DNA from: an uncultured Verrucomicrobiota bacterium
Lineage (GTDB): Bacteria > Verrucomicrobiota > Verrucomicrobiae > Opitutales > Opitutaceae
Length of the DNA: 8,405 nucleotides
Direction of reading: 5' to 3'
Assembly: GCA_946482165.1 (NCBI GenBank)
Contig: CAMLQS010000223.1
Coordinates: 1 to 8,405, forward strand
Part shown: positions 1 to 5,957 of the stretch, in pieces
Layout of the letters: the number at the start of each line of letters is the position of its first letter
Position numbering within the stretch: position 1 is the stretch's first letter
Translations under genes and position numbers: made by a program
The notes under the pieces: generated by a model
Database searches by the model: none
What the model was told of the DNA's origin: nothing
The model's input: only the letters and a program-made list of their open reading frames with translations

Positions 1-765
1 TCCCTCCAGGGCGGCGTGCTCCTCCAGAGCCCGCTCCTCGGCGCCGACGGCCGCGTCTATGCCGTCGCCCAGGGGCCCATCGCCGTGGGCGGCTTCATCG
101 GCGGCTCGGGCGGAGCGGGCGGCGCGACCGTGCAGAAAAACCATCCCACCGTCGGCATCATCAGCAACGGGGCCATCGTCGAGCGCGAGATTCCGGCCTC
201 CTTCGTGCGCGACGGACGCCTCGTCTACACGCTGCTCGAGCCGGACTTCACCTCCGCCTCGCGCCTGGCCGAGGCCATCAACGCCGTGCTGCCCGACGCC
301 GGGGCCCGCGCCCGCGACGCCGCCTCGGTCGACCTCGTCCTTCCCCCCTCCTACGTCGGCCACGAGGTGCGTTTCCTCGCCGATGTCGGCGCCATCGCGG
401 TCACCCCGGACGCCGCCGCCCGCGTCGTGATCAACGAGCGCACCGGCACGATCGTCGCCACCGCCCCCGTCGGCCTCTCCCAGGTGGCGATCAGCCACGG
501 TTCGCTCACCATCACCATCGCCCAGACGCTCACCGCCTCGCAGCCCGCCCCCTTCGCCCGCGCCGGAGCCACCGCGGTTCTGCCGTCCACCGAGACCAAT
601 GTGACCGAGACCAAGGGAAGTTTTCTCGTCGTTCCCGAGGTCTCCTCCGTCGAACGCCTCGCCTCGGCCCTCAACGCCCTCGGCGTCACCACGCGCGAGA
701 TGATGGCCATTTTCCAAACCCTCAAGTCCGCCGGCGCCCTCCAGGCCGAGCTCGTCATCAACTGA
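1..765 (+). CDS. flgI: Flagellar P-ring protein FlgI, 5' end missing
   Basis: FlgI forms the P-ring, the periplasmic bushing around the distal rod embedded in the peptidoglycan layer. The frame is open from base 1, so the gene starts upstream of the window; 254 residues are present. Family members have about 350-370 residues, so roughly the first 100, including the expected Sec signal peptide, are outside. The visible part begins with SLQGG, then a 'GADGRVYAVAQGP' stretch followed by 'VGGF', then 'PTVGIISNGAIVERE', all typical FlgI blocks. The C-terminus 'LKSAGALQAELVIN' also fits the family end, so the 3' end is intact. The stop codon lies one base before the flgJ start, which implies one transcript and probable translational coupling. 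Family assignment is very secure; only the N-terminus cannot be judged. Confidence 0.97.
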   Translation, partial: SLQGGVLLQSPLLGADGRVYAVAQGPIAVGGFIGGSGGAGGATVQKNHPTVGIISNGAIVEREIPASFVRDGRLVYTLLEPDFTSASRLAEAINAVLPDAGARARDAASVDLVLPPSYVGHEVRFLADVGAIAVTPDAAARVVINERTGTIVATAPVGLSQVAISHGSLTITIAQTLTASQPAPFARAGATAVLPSTETNVTETKGSFLVVPEVSSVERLASALNALGVTTREMMAIFQTLKSAGALQAELVIN

Positions 766-766
766 C

Positions 767-1132
767 ATGATCGCCCCCGTCTCCTCCCTCGCGTCGGCCT
801 CCGTGCCGCTCGATCTCGCCGTGTCGGCGAAATCTTCCGCCGCCGCCGGCAAGCCTTCCGCGGCCGACGTCCAGAAGGCCGCGCGCCAGTTCGAGGCCAT
901 CATGGTCCGCCAGCTCCTCGCGCCGTCCATCGAGCCCATGATGAGCGGCGGCTCGCTCGGCGCGGCCGGGCCGGCCGCAGGGCAGGGAGGGGGAGTCTAC
1001 GGCTACCTTCTGACCGACACGCTCGCCACCTCCATCGCCGAGGGCGGCGGCCTCGGCCTCGCCTCCGTCATCTCCCGTCAGCTTTCACCCGCCGGTTCCG
1101 CCGCCTCCATCGCCGCGGACGATCCCGAATGA
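767..1132 (+). CDS. flgJ: Flagellar rod-binding protein, FlgJ N-terminal domain only
   Basis: A 121-residue protein matching the rod-binding domain of FlgJ, the periplasmic rod cap that helps rod subunits assemble. The family signature is visible: 'AARQFEAIMVRQLL' at about residues 38-51, a Gly-rich loop, then 'YGYLLTDTLATSIAEGGGLGLA' spread over about residues 78-99. In enterobacterial FlgJ a C-terminal peptidoglycan hydrolase domain follows; here the protein stops after the rod-binding part, as in many non-enteric bacteria, so the cell wall must be opened by another enzyme. The Ala/Ser-rich first 30 residues show no clear signal peptide. The ATG lies one base after the flgI stop, and the stop overlaps the next start (ATGA). 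No strong Shine-Dalgarno is seen, so reinitiation after flgI is likely. Placement between flgI and flgN supports the call. Confidence 0.88.
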   Translation: MIAPVSSLASASVPLDLAVSAKSSAAAGKPSAADVQKAARQFEAIMVRQLLAPSIEPMMSGGSLGAAGPAAGQGGGVYGYLLTDTLATSIAEGGGLGLASVISRQLSPAGSAASIAADDPE

Positions 1133-1626
1133 ACCCCTCTTCCTCCGACCAACTCGCGGCCCTCCTCCGCGCGGAACTCGCCGCCTACGGCGGGCTCCTC
1201 GGCCTGTTTGACCGCCAGCAGGCCGCCTTGATGAAACGCGACGCCCAGGCCGTCGCCGAATACGCCCTCGCCATCGAGCGTCTCGCCGTCGAGACCGCCC
1301 AATCCCGCGAGGCCCGCGAGCTCCATGTCGCATCCTTCGCGCGCGCCCATCGGCGTCCGGTCACCGACTCGCTCCGTCGCCACCTCGATCTTTTCCCCGC
1401 CGACGAGCGCAACCTGCTCGACGCCTTGATCGAGGAGATCAACCGCCTCCTTCAGGTGGTGCGCCGTCGCTCCCGCCAGAACCACTCCATCCTCGTGCGC
1501 GCCGTCGAGCTGCGTCGCGAACTTTTCGCCGCGGTCCGCCCCGAAACACGTCCGTTCACCTACGCCCCCGGCGGCCGCCCCCGTTCCTCGTCCGAGCCCG
1601 TCTCCACCCTTCACGCGACCGGGTGA
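1129..1626 (+). CDS. flgN: FlgN-like flagellar export chaperone
   Basis: A 165-residue, strongly helical, charged protein. FlgN is the cytosolic chaperone that keeps the hook-associated proteins FlgK and FlgL unfolded and hands them to the flagellar export gate. Support is a FlgN-type pattern: an N-terminal long helix with 'LLRAELAAYGGLLGLFDRQQ' (about 11-30), then 'ALMKRDAQAV' and an 'ALAIERLAVETAQSREAR' helix, and a C-terminal helix ending before a 'FTYAPGG' segment reminiscent of the 'TYDAKG'-like tail motif in the family. Primary sequence is poorly conserved in FlgN, so the position directly upstream of flgK and flgL carries weight. The start overlaps the flgJ stop by four bases, which indicates translational coupling. 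The last 25 residues are Pro/Ser/Arg-rich and probably disordered. The alternative is an uncharacterised helical flagellar protein. Confidence 0.82.
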   Translation: MNPSSSDQLAALLRAELAAYGGLLGLFDRQQAALMKRDAQAVAEYALAIERLAVETAQSREARELHVASFARAHRRPVTDSLRRHLDLFPADERNLLDALIEEINRLLQVVRRRSRQNHSILVRAVELRRELFAAVRPETRPFTYAPGGRPRSSSEPVSTLHATG

Positions 1627-1631
1627 AGCCC

Positions 1632-1750
1632 GAGGCTGAAACCTGAAACCTGAAGCCTGAAACCTGAGACCTGAAGTCCAAGCCCGCCGCCCGCCACCAT
1701 CGCCCACTCGCCGTCTCCTCTCAGGTCTCAGGTATCCGCCCTCATCCCTC
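1632..1750 (+). repeat. Intercistronic heptad-repeat/inverted-repeat element, copy 1 (flgN-flgK)
   Basis: Fills the 129-nt gap between flgN and flgK. Degenerate heptads run from 1635 to 1675 (gctgaa, acctgaa, acctgaa, gcctgaa, acctgag, acctgaa), starting 8 nt after the flgN stop. They are followed by a box gtCCAAGC (1676-1683), a C-rich spacer and an inverted arm at 1720-1733. Bases 1662-1674 are a perfect 13-bp reverse complement of 1721-1733, so the transcript could form a stem with a loop of about 46 nt. The tail 'ccgccctcatccctc' recurs almost unchanged in copy 3. No T-run follows the stem, so it does not look like an ordinary intrinsic terminator. Function is unknown. Confidence 0.9.
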
Positions 1751-1755
1751 AAAAC

Positions 1756-3168
1756 ATGTCCGGCCTCGTCTCCAGTCTCAACCAAGCCGTCCGCTCGCTC
1801 CAGGCCCAGTCCCGGGGCGTCGAGGTCGCGGGCCGCAATCTCGCCAACGTCAACAATCCCGACTACGCCCGCCAACGCGTCCTGCTCGCCGAGCGCGGCT
1901 CCGTCATCACTCCCCAGGGCGCGCAATCGCTCGGACTGGAGGCCAAGGCCATCCAGCAAATTCGCGACGAGCTGCTCGACCGCCAGGTCGCGCGCGAGAT
2001 CGGCCGCGGCGCCAGTTTTGAGGCCGAGAGCGAGGCCTACGCCCGCGGCGAGGCCCTCCTTGGCGAGAACATCGACCGCACCCGCTCCGCCGACGAGATC
2101 GCCGCCTCCGGCCAGGGGCTCTCCGCCGTGCTCACCGGCTTCTTCAACGCCTTCCAGGCCGTCGCCGCGCGCCCCACCGACCTCGGCGAGCGCCAGAACC
2201 TCGTGCAAAGGGCGGACCTCCTCGCCGAGCGTTTCCGCGTCGCCGACGAGCGACTCGGCCAGCTCCAGGAGGACCTCGGCGCGCAGGTCGACATGGATGT
2301 CGCCGAAGCCAACGAACTCCTCGCCTCCGTCGCCGAACTCAACGCCCAGATCGGTCGCTTCGAAGTCAACATGCCCGGCTCCGCCGCCGACCTTCGCGAC
2401 CAACGCCAGGCGGCGGTGGAAAAACTTGCCGGCCTGATCGGCGCCGAGACCCGCGCCAACGCCGCCGCTCCCGGCCAGCTCGACGTTTTTGTCCGCGACG
2501 CCTCCGGCGCCCCGGTGGTGCTCGTTGATCGCGCGTCCGTCGCCGCGCCTCTCTCCGTCGACGGCGAGCGCATGCTCGCCGGCTCCGCCGAGTTCGCCCT
2601 TTCCGGCGGCTCCGTCCACGGACTGCTGACCGCGCGCGCCGGCGCGATCCAGACCTTGCGAGACCGCATCGACGACTTCGCCGCCCAGCTCGCCACCTCC
2701 GTCAACGCCGCCTTCAACCCCGATGGCGCCGGCGCCGATTTCTTCGCCTGGGACTCCTCCGCGCCCGCCGCCGGCCTGCGTCTCGCCCCGGGACTGACCG
2801 CCGCGAATTTGCGGACCTCCGCCACAGGCGCGGCCGGCGACAACACCGTGGCTCTTGCCGTGTCCGAGCTGGCGACGAAGAAGTTCTCCACCGCGCAGGG
2901 CGACCTGATCGACGGCACTTTCTCTCGGTTTTACGGAAGCGTCGTCAGCGACTTCGGCCGCGCCGTCTCGATTTCCGAAGGGCGTTTTGACGATCAAAAA
3001 GCGATCGAGGCTCTCGTGCGCGAACAACGCCAGTCCGTCAGCGGCGTCGCCATGGACGAGGAAATGGCCGACCTCATGAAGCACCAGCGCGCCTTCCAGG
3101 CTTCGTCCCGCGTCATCACGATGATCGACGAGCTCCTCAACACCGTCGTCAACGGCCTCATTCGCTGA
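1756..3168 (+). CDS. flgK: Flagellar hook-associated protein 1, FlgK
   Basis: FlgK is the first of the two junction proteins joining the hook to the filament; it is exported through the flagellar channel and bound in the cytosol by FlgN. The protein has 470 residues, in the shorter half of the family. The N-terminus carries the rod/hook-protein motif, 'AGRNLANVNNPDYARQRV' at about residues 25-42. The C-terminus carries the matching motif, 'VAMDEEMADLMKHQRAFQAS' followed by 'SRVITMIDELLNT', which packs against the N-terminal helix in the axial structure. The middle, about residues 60-400, is Ala-rich and helical with a variable outer domain. The ATG is preceded by 'ccctcaaaac', with no Shine-Dalgarno, and by repeat copy 1, whose inverted arm ends 22 nt upstream. 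Minus-strand frames over this gene are shadows of its GC-rich codons. Confidence 0.96.
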   Translation: MSGLVSSLNQAVRSLQAQSRGVEVAGRNLANVNNPDYARQRVLLAERGSVITPQGAQSLGLEAKAIQQIRDELLDRQVAREIGRGASFEAESEAYARGEALLGENIDRTRSADEIAASGQGLSAVLTGFFNAFQAVAARPTDLGERQNLVQRADLLAERFRVADERLGQLQEDLGAQVDMDVAEANELLASVAELNAQIGRFEVNMPGSAADLRDQRQAAVEKLAGLIGAETRANAAAPGQLDVFVRDASGAPVVLVDRASVAAPLSVDGERMLAGSAEFALSGGSVHGLLTARAGAIQTLRDRIDDFAAQLATSVNAAFNPDGAGADFFAWDSSAPAAGLRLAPGLTAANLRTSATGAAGDNTVALAVSELATKKFSTAQGDLIDGTFSRFYGSVVSDFGRAVSISEGRFDDQKAIEALVREQRQSVSGVAMDEEMADLMKHQRAFQASSRVITMIDELLNTVVNGLIR

Positions 3169-3176
3169 AGGACGAA

Positions 3177-3279
3177 GCGTGAGACCTGAAACCTGAGGCC
3201 TGAAACCTGAAGCCGGAGACCTGAAACCAAGCTGCGCGCCCGTCCCTTTCAGGTCTCAGGTCTCCTCCCGCATCCCTCC
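3177..3279 (+). repeat. Intercistronic heptad-repeat/inverted-repeat element, copy 2 (flgK-flgL)
   Basis: Occupies most of the 122-nt flgK-flgL gap. Heptads run from 3177 to 3225 (gcgtgag, acctgaa, acctgag, gcctgaa, acctgaa, gccggag, acctgaa), starting 8 nt after the flgK stop. The box aCCAAGC follows at 3226-3232, then a short spacer and the inverted arm TTCAGGTCTCAGGT at 3248-3261. The 10 bases 3216-3225 are the exact reverse complement of 3248-3257, giving a loop of about 22 nt. An upstream alternative, 3180-3190 (tgagacctgaa), also pairs perfectly over 11 bases. This copy has the most degenerate heptads. The tail is 'ctcctcccgcatccctcc'. Confidence 0.9.
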
Positions 3280-3290
3280 TCATTCCTCCC

Positions 3291-4187
3291 ATGCGCATCT
3301 CCACCGGTTCCACCGCCGACGCCGTGCTCGCCCAGCTCCAGCGGCTGGCCGGACGGCAGGCCGATCTTCAGCGCCAGGTCGCCACGGGGCAGCGTGTCGA
3401 AAGGCCGGGCGACGATCCCGCCGCTGCCGGCCGCGTCCTCGCCGCCGGCGTCGAGCAAGGTTCGATCGAGCAGTTTTCGCGCAACGCATCGACCGCGCTG
3501 GCGTATTCGAAGACCGCATACAGCGGCCTGGAGCAGATGAAAAAGCTTTCCGACCGGGCCGGCGAACTCGCCGTCCTCGGCCAGGGCGTTCTCGACGCCG
3601 ACGCCCGCCGCGCCTACGCCGCCGAGGTCGACCAGCTCCTCGAGCAGGCCGTCAGCCTCGGCAACACCCGCCACGACGGCGATCACGTCTTCGCCGGCTC
3701 CGCCGTCGACACGCGGCCCTTCGAGTTCTCCCGGGGCGCCGACGGGCGGATCGCGTCCGTCTCCTATGCCGGCGACACCGCCCGCGTTGCCGTTCCCGTC
3801 GCCGAGAACGCCACCCTGCGGCCCGGCTCCGACCCCGCGATCAACGCCGGCCTCGCCGGATTCATGAACCAGCTCGCCGGCCTGCGCGACGCACTCTCGG
3901 CCGGGGACGCGCCCGCCCTCGGCGCGTTGCGCGACGGGCTCGCCGCCTCCGAGGATCTCCTCGTCGGCGGCCTTTCGGAGCAGGGTGCGGTCCAGCTTCG
4001 GATCGAGGTTGTGCAGGCCGCGCAAAAGTCCCGCCTCCAGGAACTCGAACGCCAGATATCGACCGACGTGGACGCCGATCTGCCGGAGGTCATCGTGCGC
4101 CTCAACCAGGCCGGCCAGGCCTACGAGGCCGCGCTCTCCTCCTCGTCCATGGTCCTGAAGCTCTCCCTCCTCGACTACCTCCGCTGA
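3291..4187 (+). CDS. flgL: Flagellar hook-associated protein 3, FlgL
   Basis: FlgL is the second hook-filament junction protein, sitting between FlgK and the flagellin filament. The 298 residues match the usual FlgL length. The flagellin-type N-terminal helix is present: 'MRISTGSTADAVLAQLQRL', then 'LQRQVATGQRVERPGDDPAAA' across about residues 27-47, where the R-P-x-D-D-P signature separates FlgL from flagellin. A second landmark is 'TRHDGDHVFAGSAVDTRPF' at about residues 125-143, corresponding to the 'dG.yiFaG..t.t.PF' block. The C-terminal helix ends 'MVLKLSLLDYLR', the typical FlgL end. The gene lies between two copies of the heptad element and starts 29 nt after the inverted arm of copy 2. 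Its leader, 'ctcattcctccc', has no Shine-Dalgarno. Confidence 0.95.
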   Translation: MRISTGSTADAVLAQLQRLAGRQADLQRQVATGQRVERPGDDPAAAGRVLAAGVEQGSIEQFSRNASTALAYSKTAYSGLEQMKKLSDRAGELAVLGQGVLDADARRAYAAEVDQLLEQAVSLGNTRHDGDHVFAGSAVDTRPFEFSRGADGRIASVSYAGDTARVAVPVAENATLRPGSDPAINAGLAGFMNQLAGLRDALSAGDAPALGALRDGLAASEDLLVGGLSEQGAVQLRIEVVQAAQKSRLQELERQISTDVDADLPEVIVRLNQAGQAYEAALSSSSMVLKLSLLDYLR

Positions 4188-4191
4188 GCGA

Positions 4192-4307
4192 GGGCTGAAA
4201 CCTGAAACCTGAAACCTGAAACCTGAAACCTGAAACCTGAAACCCAAGCCGCGCATTTCGCTACGCTCCTCCCTCTTCAGGTCTCAGGTCTCCGCCCTCA
4301 TCCCTCA
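4192..4307 (+). repeat. Intercistronic heptad-repeat/inverted-repeat element, copy 3 (flgL-fliW)
   Basis: Lies in the 146-nt flgL-fliW gap. After 'gctgaa' at 4194-4199 come six perfect tandem copies of ACCTGAA (4200-4241), starting 6 nt after the flgL stop. Then come the box acCCAAGC (4242-4249), a spacer with 'cgcgcatttcgctacgctcc', the inverted arm TTCAGGTCTCAGGT (4276-4289) and a tail 'ctccgccctcatccctca' nearly identical to that of copy 1. Any two adjacent heptads pair with the arm over 14 positions with one A.C mismatch, so the stem could slide along the array in steps of seven. This is the most homogeneous copy, which suggests recent repeat expansion. Confidence 0.92.
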
Positions 4308-4333
4308 CGTCCGCCTTCATCCTTTTCTTCCCC

Positions 4334-4771
4334 ATGAAAGTCCTCGCCGAAACCCCGTCCTCGCCCGCCGTCGCCGCCCCGCCCGCGCCCGAGCTACGTT
4401 TCGCCTCCGGCATCGTCGGATTTCCCGACCACCGCCGCGGCGAGATTTTTCAGATCGCCGATCAGCATCCGTTCCAGTGGCTCCGCCTGCACGGTCCCTC
4501 GCCCCTGCATTTCGTCGTCATCGACCCCTGCGGCATCATTCCGGACTACGCGCCGGAACTTTTCGACGACGATGCCGCCGCCCTCGGCATCGCCTCCGCC
4601 GCCGACGCTCTCATCTTCAATATCGTGACGGTTCGGGACGACCCCTCGCGGGCCACCGTCAACCTCGTCGGCCCGGTCGTGATCAACCGCCACACCGGCG
4701 CGGCCCGCCAGGTCGTCGTCGCCAACCACTCCCTCTACAGCGCCCGTCATCCCCTCGTCACGTCCGCGTGA
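4334..4771 (+). CDS. fliW: Flagellar assembly factor FliW, CsrA antagonist
   Basis: FliW is a small cytosolic beta-barrel protein that binds either flagellin or CsrA. When flagellin is exported, freed FliW blocks CsrA allosterically and relieves its repression of flagellin translation. The 145 residues carry the family blocks in order: '[19 protein letters not shown]' (about 23-41), '[15 protein letters not shown]' (about 57-71) followed by an acidic 'FDDD', then '[21 protein letters not shown]' (about 99-119) and a C-terminal '[17 protein letters not shown]'. An Ala/Pro-rich N-terminal extension of about 20 residues precedes the fold. The gene sits 10 nt upstream of csrA, the classic FliW-CsrA pairing, and copy 3 of the heptad element lies upstream. 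The leader 'ccttttcttcccc' is pyrimidine-only and has no Shine-Dalgarno. Confidence 0.96.
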   Translation: MKVLAETPSSPAVAAPPAPELRFASGIVGFPDHRRGEIFQIADQHPFQWLRLHGPSPLHFVVIDPCGIIPDYAPELFDDDAAALGIASAADALIFNIVTVRDDPSRATVNLVGPVVINRHTGAARQVVVANHSLYSARHPLVTSA

Positions 4772-4781
4772 TTTTCCCGCC

Positions 4782-5024
4782 ATGCTCGTCCTCACCCGCA
4801 AGGTAAACGAAGCCATCGTCATCGGCGACAACATCGAGATTCGCATAACGCGGATCGACGGCGACGTCGTGAAGATCGGCATCCAGGCCCCCCGCGAAAT
4901 TTCCATCGTGCGCAAAGAAGTGCTCACCGACATCGCCGCGAGCAACCAGGCCGCGGCCGTCGCCGCCCCCCGCATGCCCGCGCTTCCGCGACTTCCCGTC
5001 GCCCAGCCCCACACCAAGTCCTGA
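4782..5024 (+). CDS. csrA: Carbon storage / translational regulator CsrA
   Basis: CsrA is a homodimeric RNA-binding protein that binds GGA motifs, often at ribosome-binding sites, to repress or stabilise mRNAs. The core '[20 protein letters not shown]' followed by '[21 protein letters not shown]' is unmistakable. The RNA-contact residues known from the family, L4, R6 and R44, are all present, so RNA binding should be intact. At 80 residues it is longer than the 61-residue E. coli form and carries an Ala/Pro-rich tail from about residue 56. N55, the position needed for FliW binding in Bacillus subtilis CsrA, is Asn here ('AASNQAAA'), and the 'NEAI' near the start also resembles that protein. 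With fliW immediately upstream and flagellin 21 nt downstream, a FliW-sensitive CsrA is likely. Its own leader has no Shine-Dalgarno and no GGA. Confidence 0.98.
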   Translation: MLVLTRKVNEAIVIGDNIEIRITRIDGDVVKIGIQAPREISIVRKEVLTDIAASNQAAAVAAPRMPALPRLPVAQPHTKS

Positions 5025-5045
5025 ACCCGCCCCGCTCCCGCGCCC

Positions 5046-5933
5046 ATGTCATCTCTCCCCATCGGCAACGCCTCCCATTCCCTCGCCTCGGGCCTCGCCC
5101 GCGCCGACTCGGCCATCGAAACCGTGTCCGCCCGCATATCCTCCGCCCGTCGCATCGACCGCCCGGCGACCGACGCGGCCGGCGTCGGCCAGGTCGCCCG
5201 CATCGAGGCCGGGCAGACCCGACTGCGCGCCGCCGAGGTGAACATCCAGAACGGCGTCAGCCAGCTCCAGGCTACCGATGGCCAGCTCTCCACCCTGGGC
5301 CGGATCGTCACCCGGCTTTCCGAATTGGCGACCCTTGGCGCCGACGCAACCCGCCCCGACTCGGATCGCTCCCAATACGCGTCCGAGTTCACCCAGCTTC
5401 AGGCCCAGCTTCGCCAGATAGTCGGAGGCACGAGCGCCGAAATCGGCGGGCTCTCCGACGTCGAGCGCCCGCTCGGGCGCTTCAATGATCGCGAGCTCTT
5501 CGGCCCCGGCCCGGGCGATACGATCGCCATCGGCGTCGAGGCCGGCGAAGCCGTCGCGCTGCCCGTGATCAATCTGCGCCAGGGCGCGCTCGGCTCGCTG
5601 CTGCGGCAGGACGCTTCCGGCAACTTCGCCCTGTCGCCGGCCGCGTCCGGCTCTTCCGCTCTTGGCGAGACGCTGGTCGCCGCCCTTTCCCAGCTCGGCG
5701 ACGCTCGCGCCTCGGTCGGCGCCATCCAGAGCCGGTTGACCTTCGCCGCCGGAGTCGCCGACGTCGCGAGCGCCAATCGCGAGGCCGCTCTCGGCGCTAT
5801 CCAGGACGCCGACATCGCCGCCGAGACGACGCAGCTCGCCCGCCTCCAGATTCGCTCCGAGGCTCACACCGCGATGCTCGTGCAAGCCCGCGACGTCACC
5901 GCCAAACTCCTGCCGCTTCTCGCCCGCGGCTAG
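5046..5933 (+). CDS. fliC: Divergent flagellin
   Basis: A 295-residue flagellin-family protein, expected to be the or a filament subunit. The N-terminal helical part has 'ISSARRIDRPATDAAGVGQV' (about 31-50), aligned to the canonical 'LSSGlRInsAkDDAAG' block, then 'LRAAEVNIQNGVSQLQATDG' and 'RLSELATLGADAT'. The C-terminal part has 'ANREAALGAIQDADIAAETT' and ends with an amphipathic helix through 'AMLVQARDVTAKLLPLL', as in flagellin domain D0. Only a short central region (about 145-210) separates them, so there is almost no outer domain. Oddities are the missing SG after 'RISS', an R-P pair as in FlgL, one D of the D-D pair replaced by T, and about 14 extra residues before 'FNDREL'. The symbol fliC is used generically. 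It may be a minor flagellin or a flagellin-like adaptor. No Shine-Dalgarno precedes the ATG, and an imperfect terminator-like hairpin follows the stop. Confidence 0.87.
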   Translation: MSSLPIGNASHSLASGLARADSAIETVSARISSARRIDRPATDAAGVGQVARIEAGQTRLRAAEVNIQNGVSQLQATDGQLSTLGRIVTRLSELATLGADATRPDSDRSQYASEFTQLQAQLRQIVGGTSAEIGGLSDVERPLGRFNDRELFGPGPGDTIAIGVEAGEAVALPVINLRQGALGSLLRQDASGNFALSPAASGSSALGETLVAALSQLGDARASVGAIQSRLTFAAGVADVASANREAALGAIQDADIAAETTQLARLQIRSEAHTAMLVQARDVTAKLLPLLARG

Positions 5934-5957
5934 CGCCGGCGCGCGTGGCGGCGACTT

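Noticed and set aside
1662..1733. Intrinsic terminators formed by the heptad/arm hairpins
   Set aside because: The predicted stems have long loops and are followed by C/T-mixed sequence without a T-run, and the flanking genes belong to one functional series. Attenuation by another mechanism is not excluded.
1632..1750. Insertion sequence or MITE ends
   Set aside because: No target-site duplication is evident around the copies, the inverted arms are internal and not terminal, and no transposase is nearby. A domesticated mobile origin remains possible but is not supported by what I see.
1078..3084. Long minus-strand open frame of 668 codons across flgJ, flgN and flgK
   Set aside because: It lies antisense to three well-supported flagellar genes, has a Gly/Glu/Val-rich composition typical of reverse frames in C-rich coding DNA, and crosses repeat copy 1, where it reads as FRFQ-type peptides. 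No domain is recognisable.
3249..4256. Minus-strand open frame of 335 codons with an FRFQVSG repeat at its start
   Set aside because: Antisense to flgL. The repeated peptide is only the translation of the ACCTGAA heptads of copy 3. I treat it as a spurious protein of the kind the element family would create.
1635..4289. CRISPR-like array
   Set aside because: The heptads are contiguous with no unique spacers, the repeat unit is only 7 bp, and the three clusters are separated by genes. No cas gene is present.
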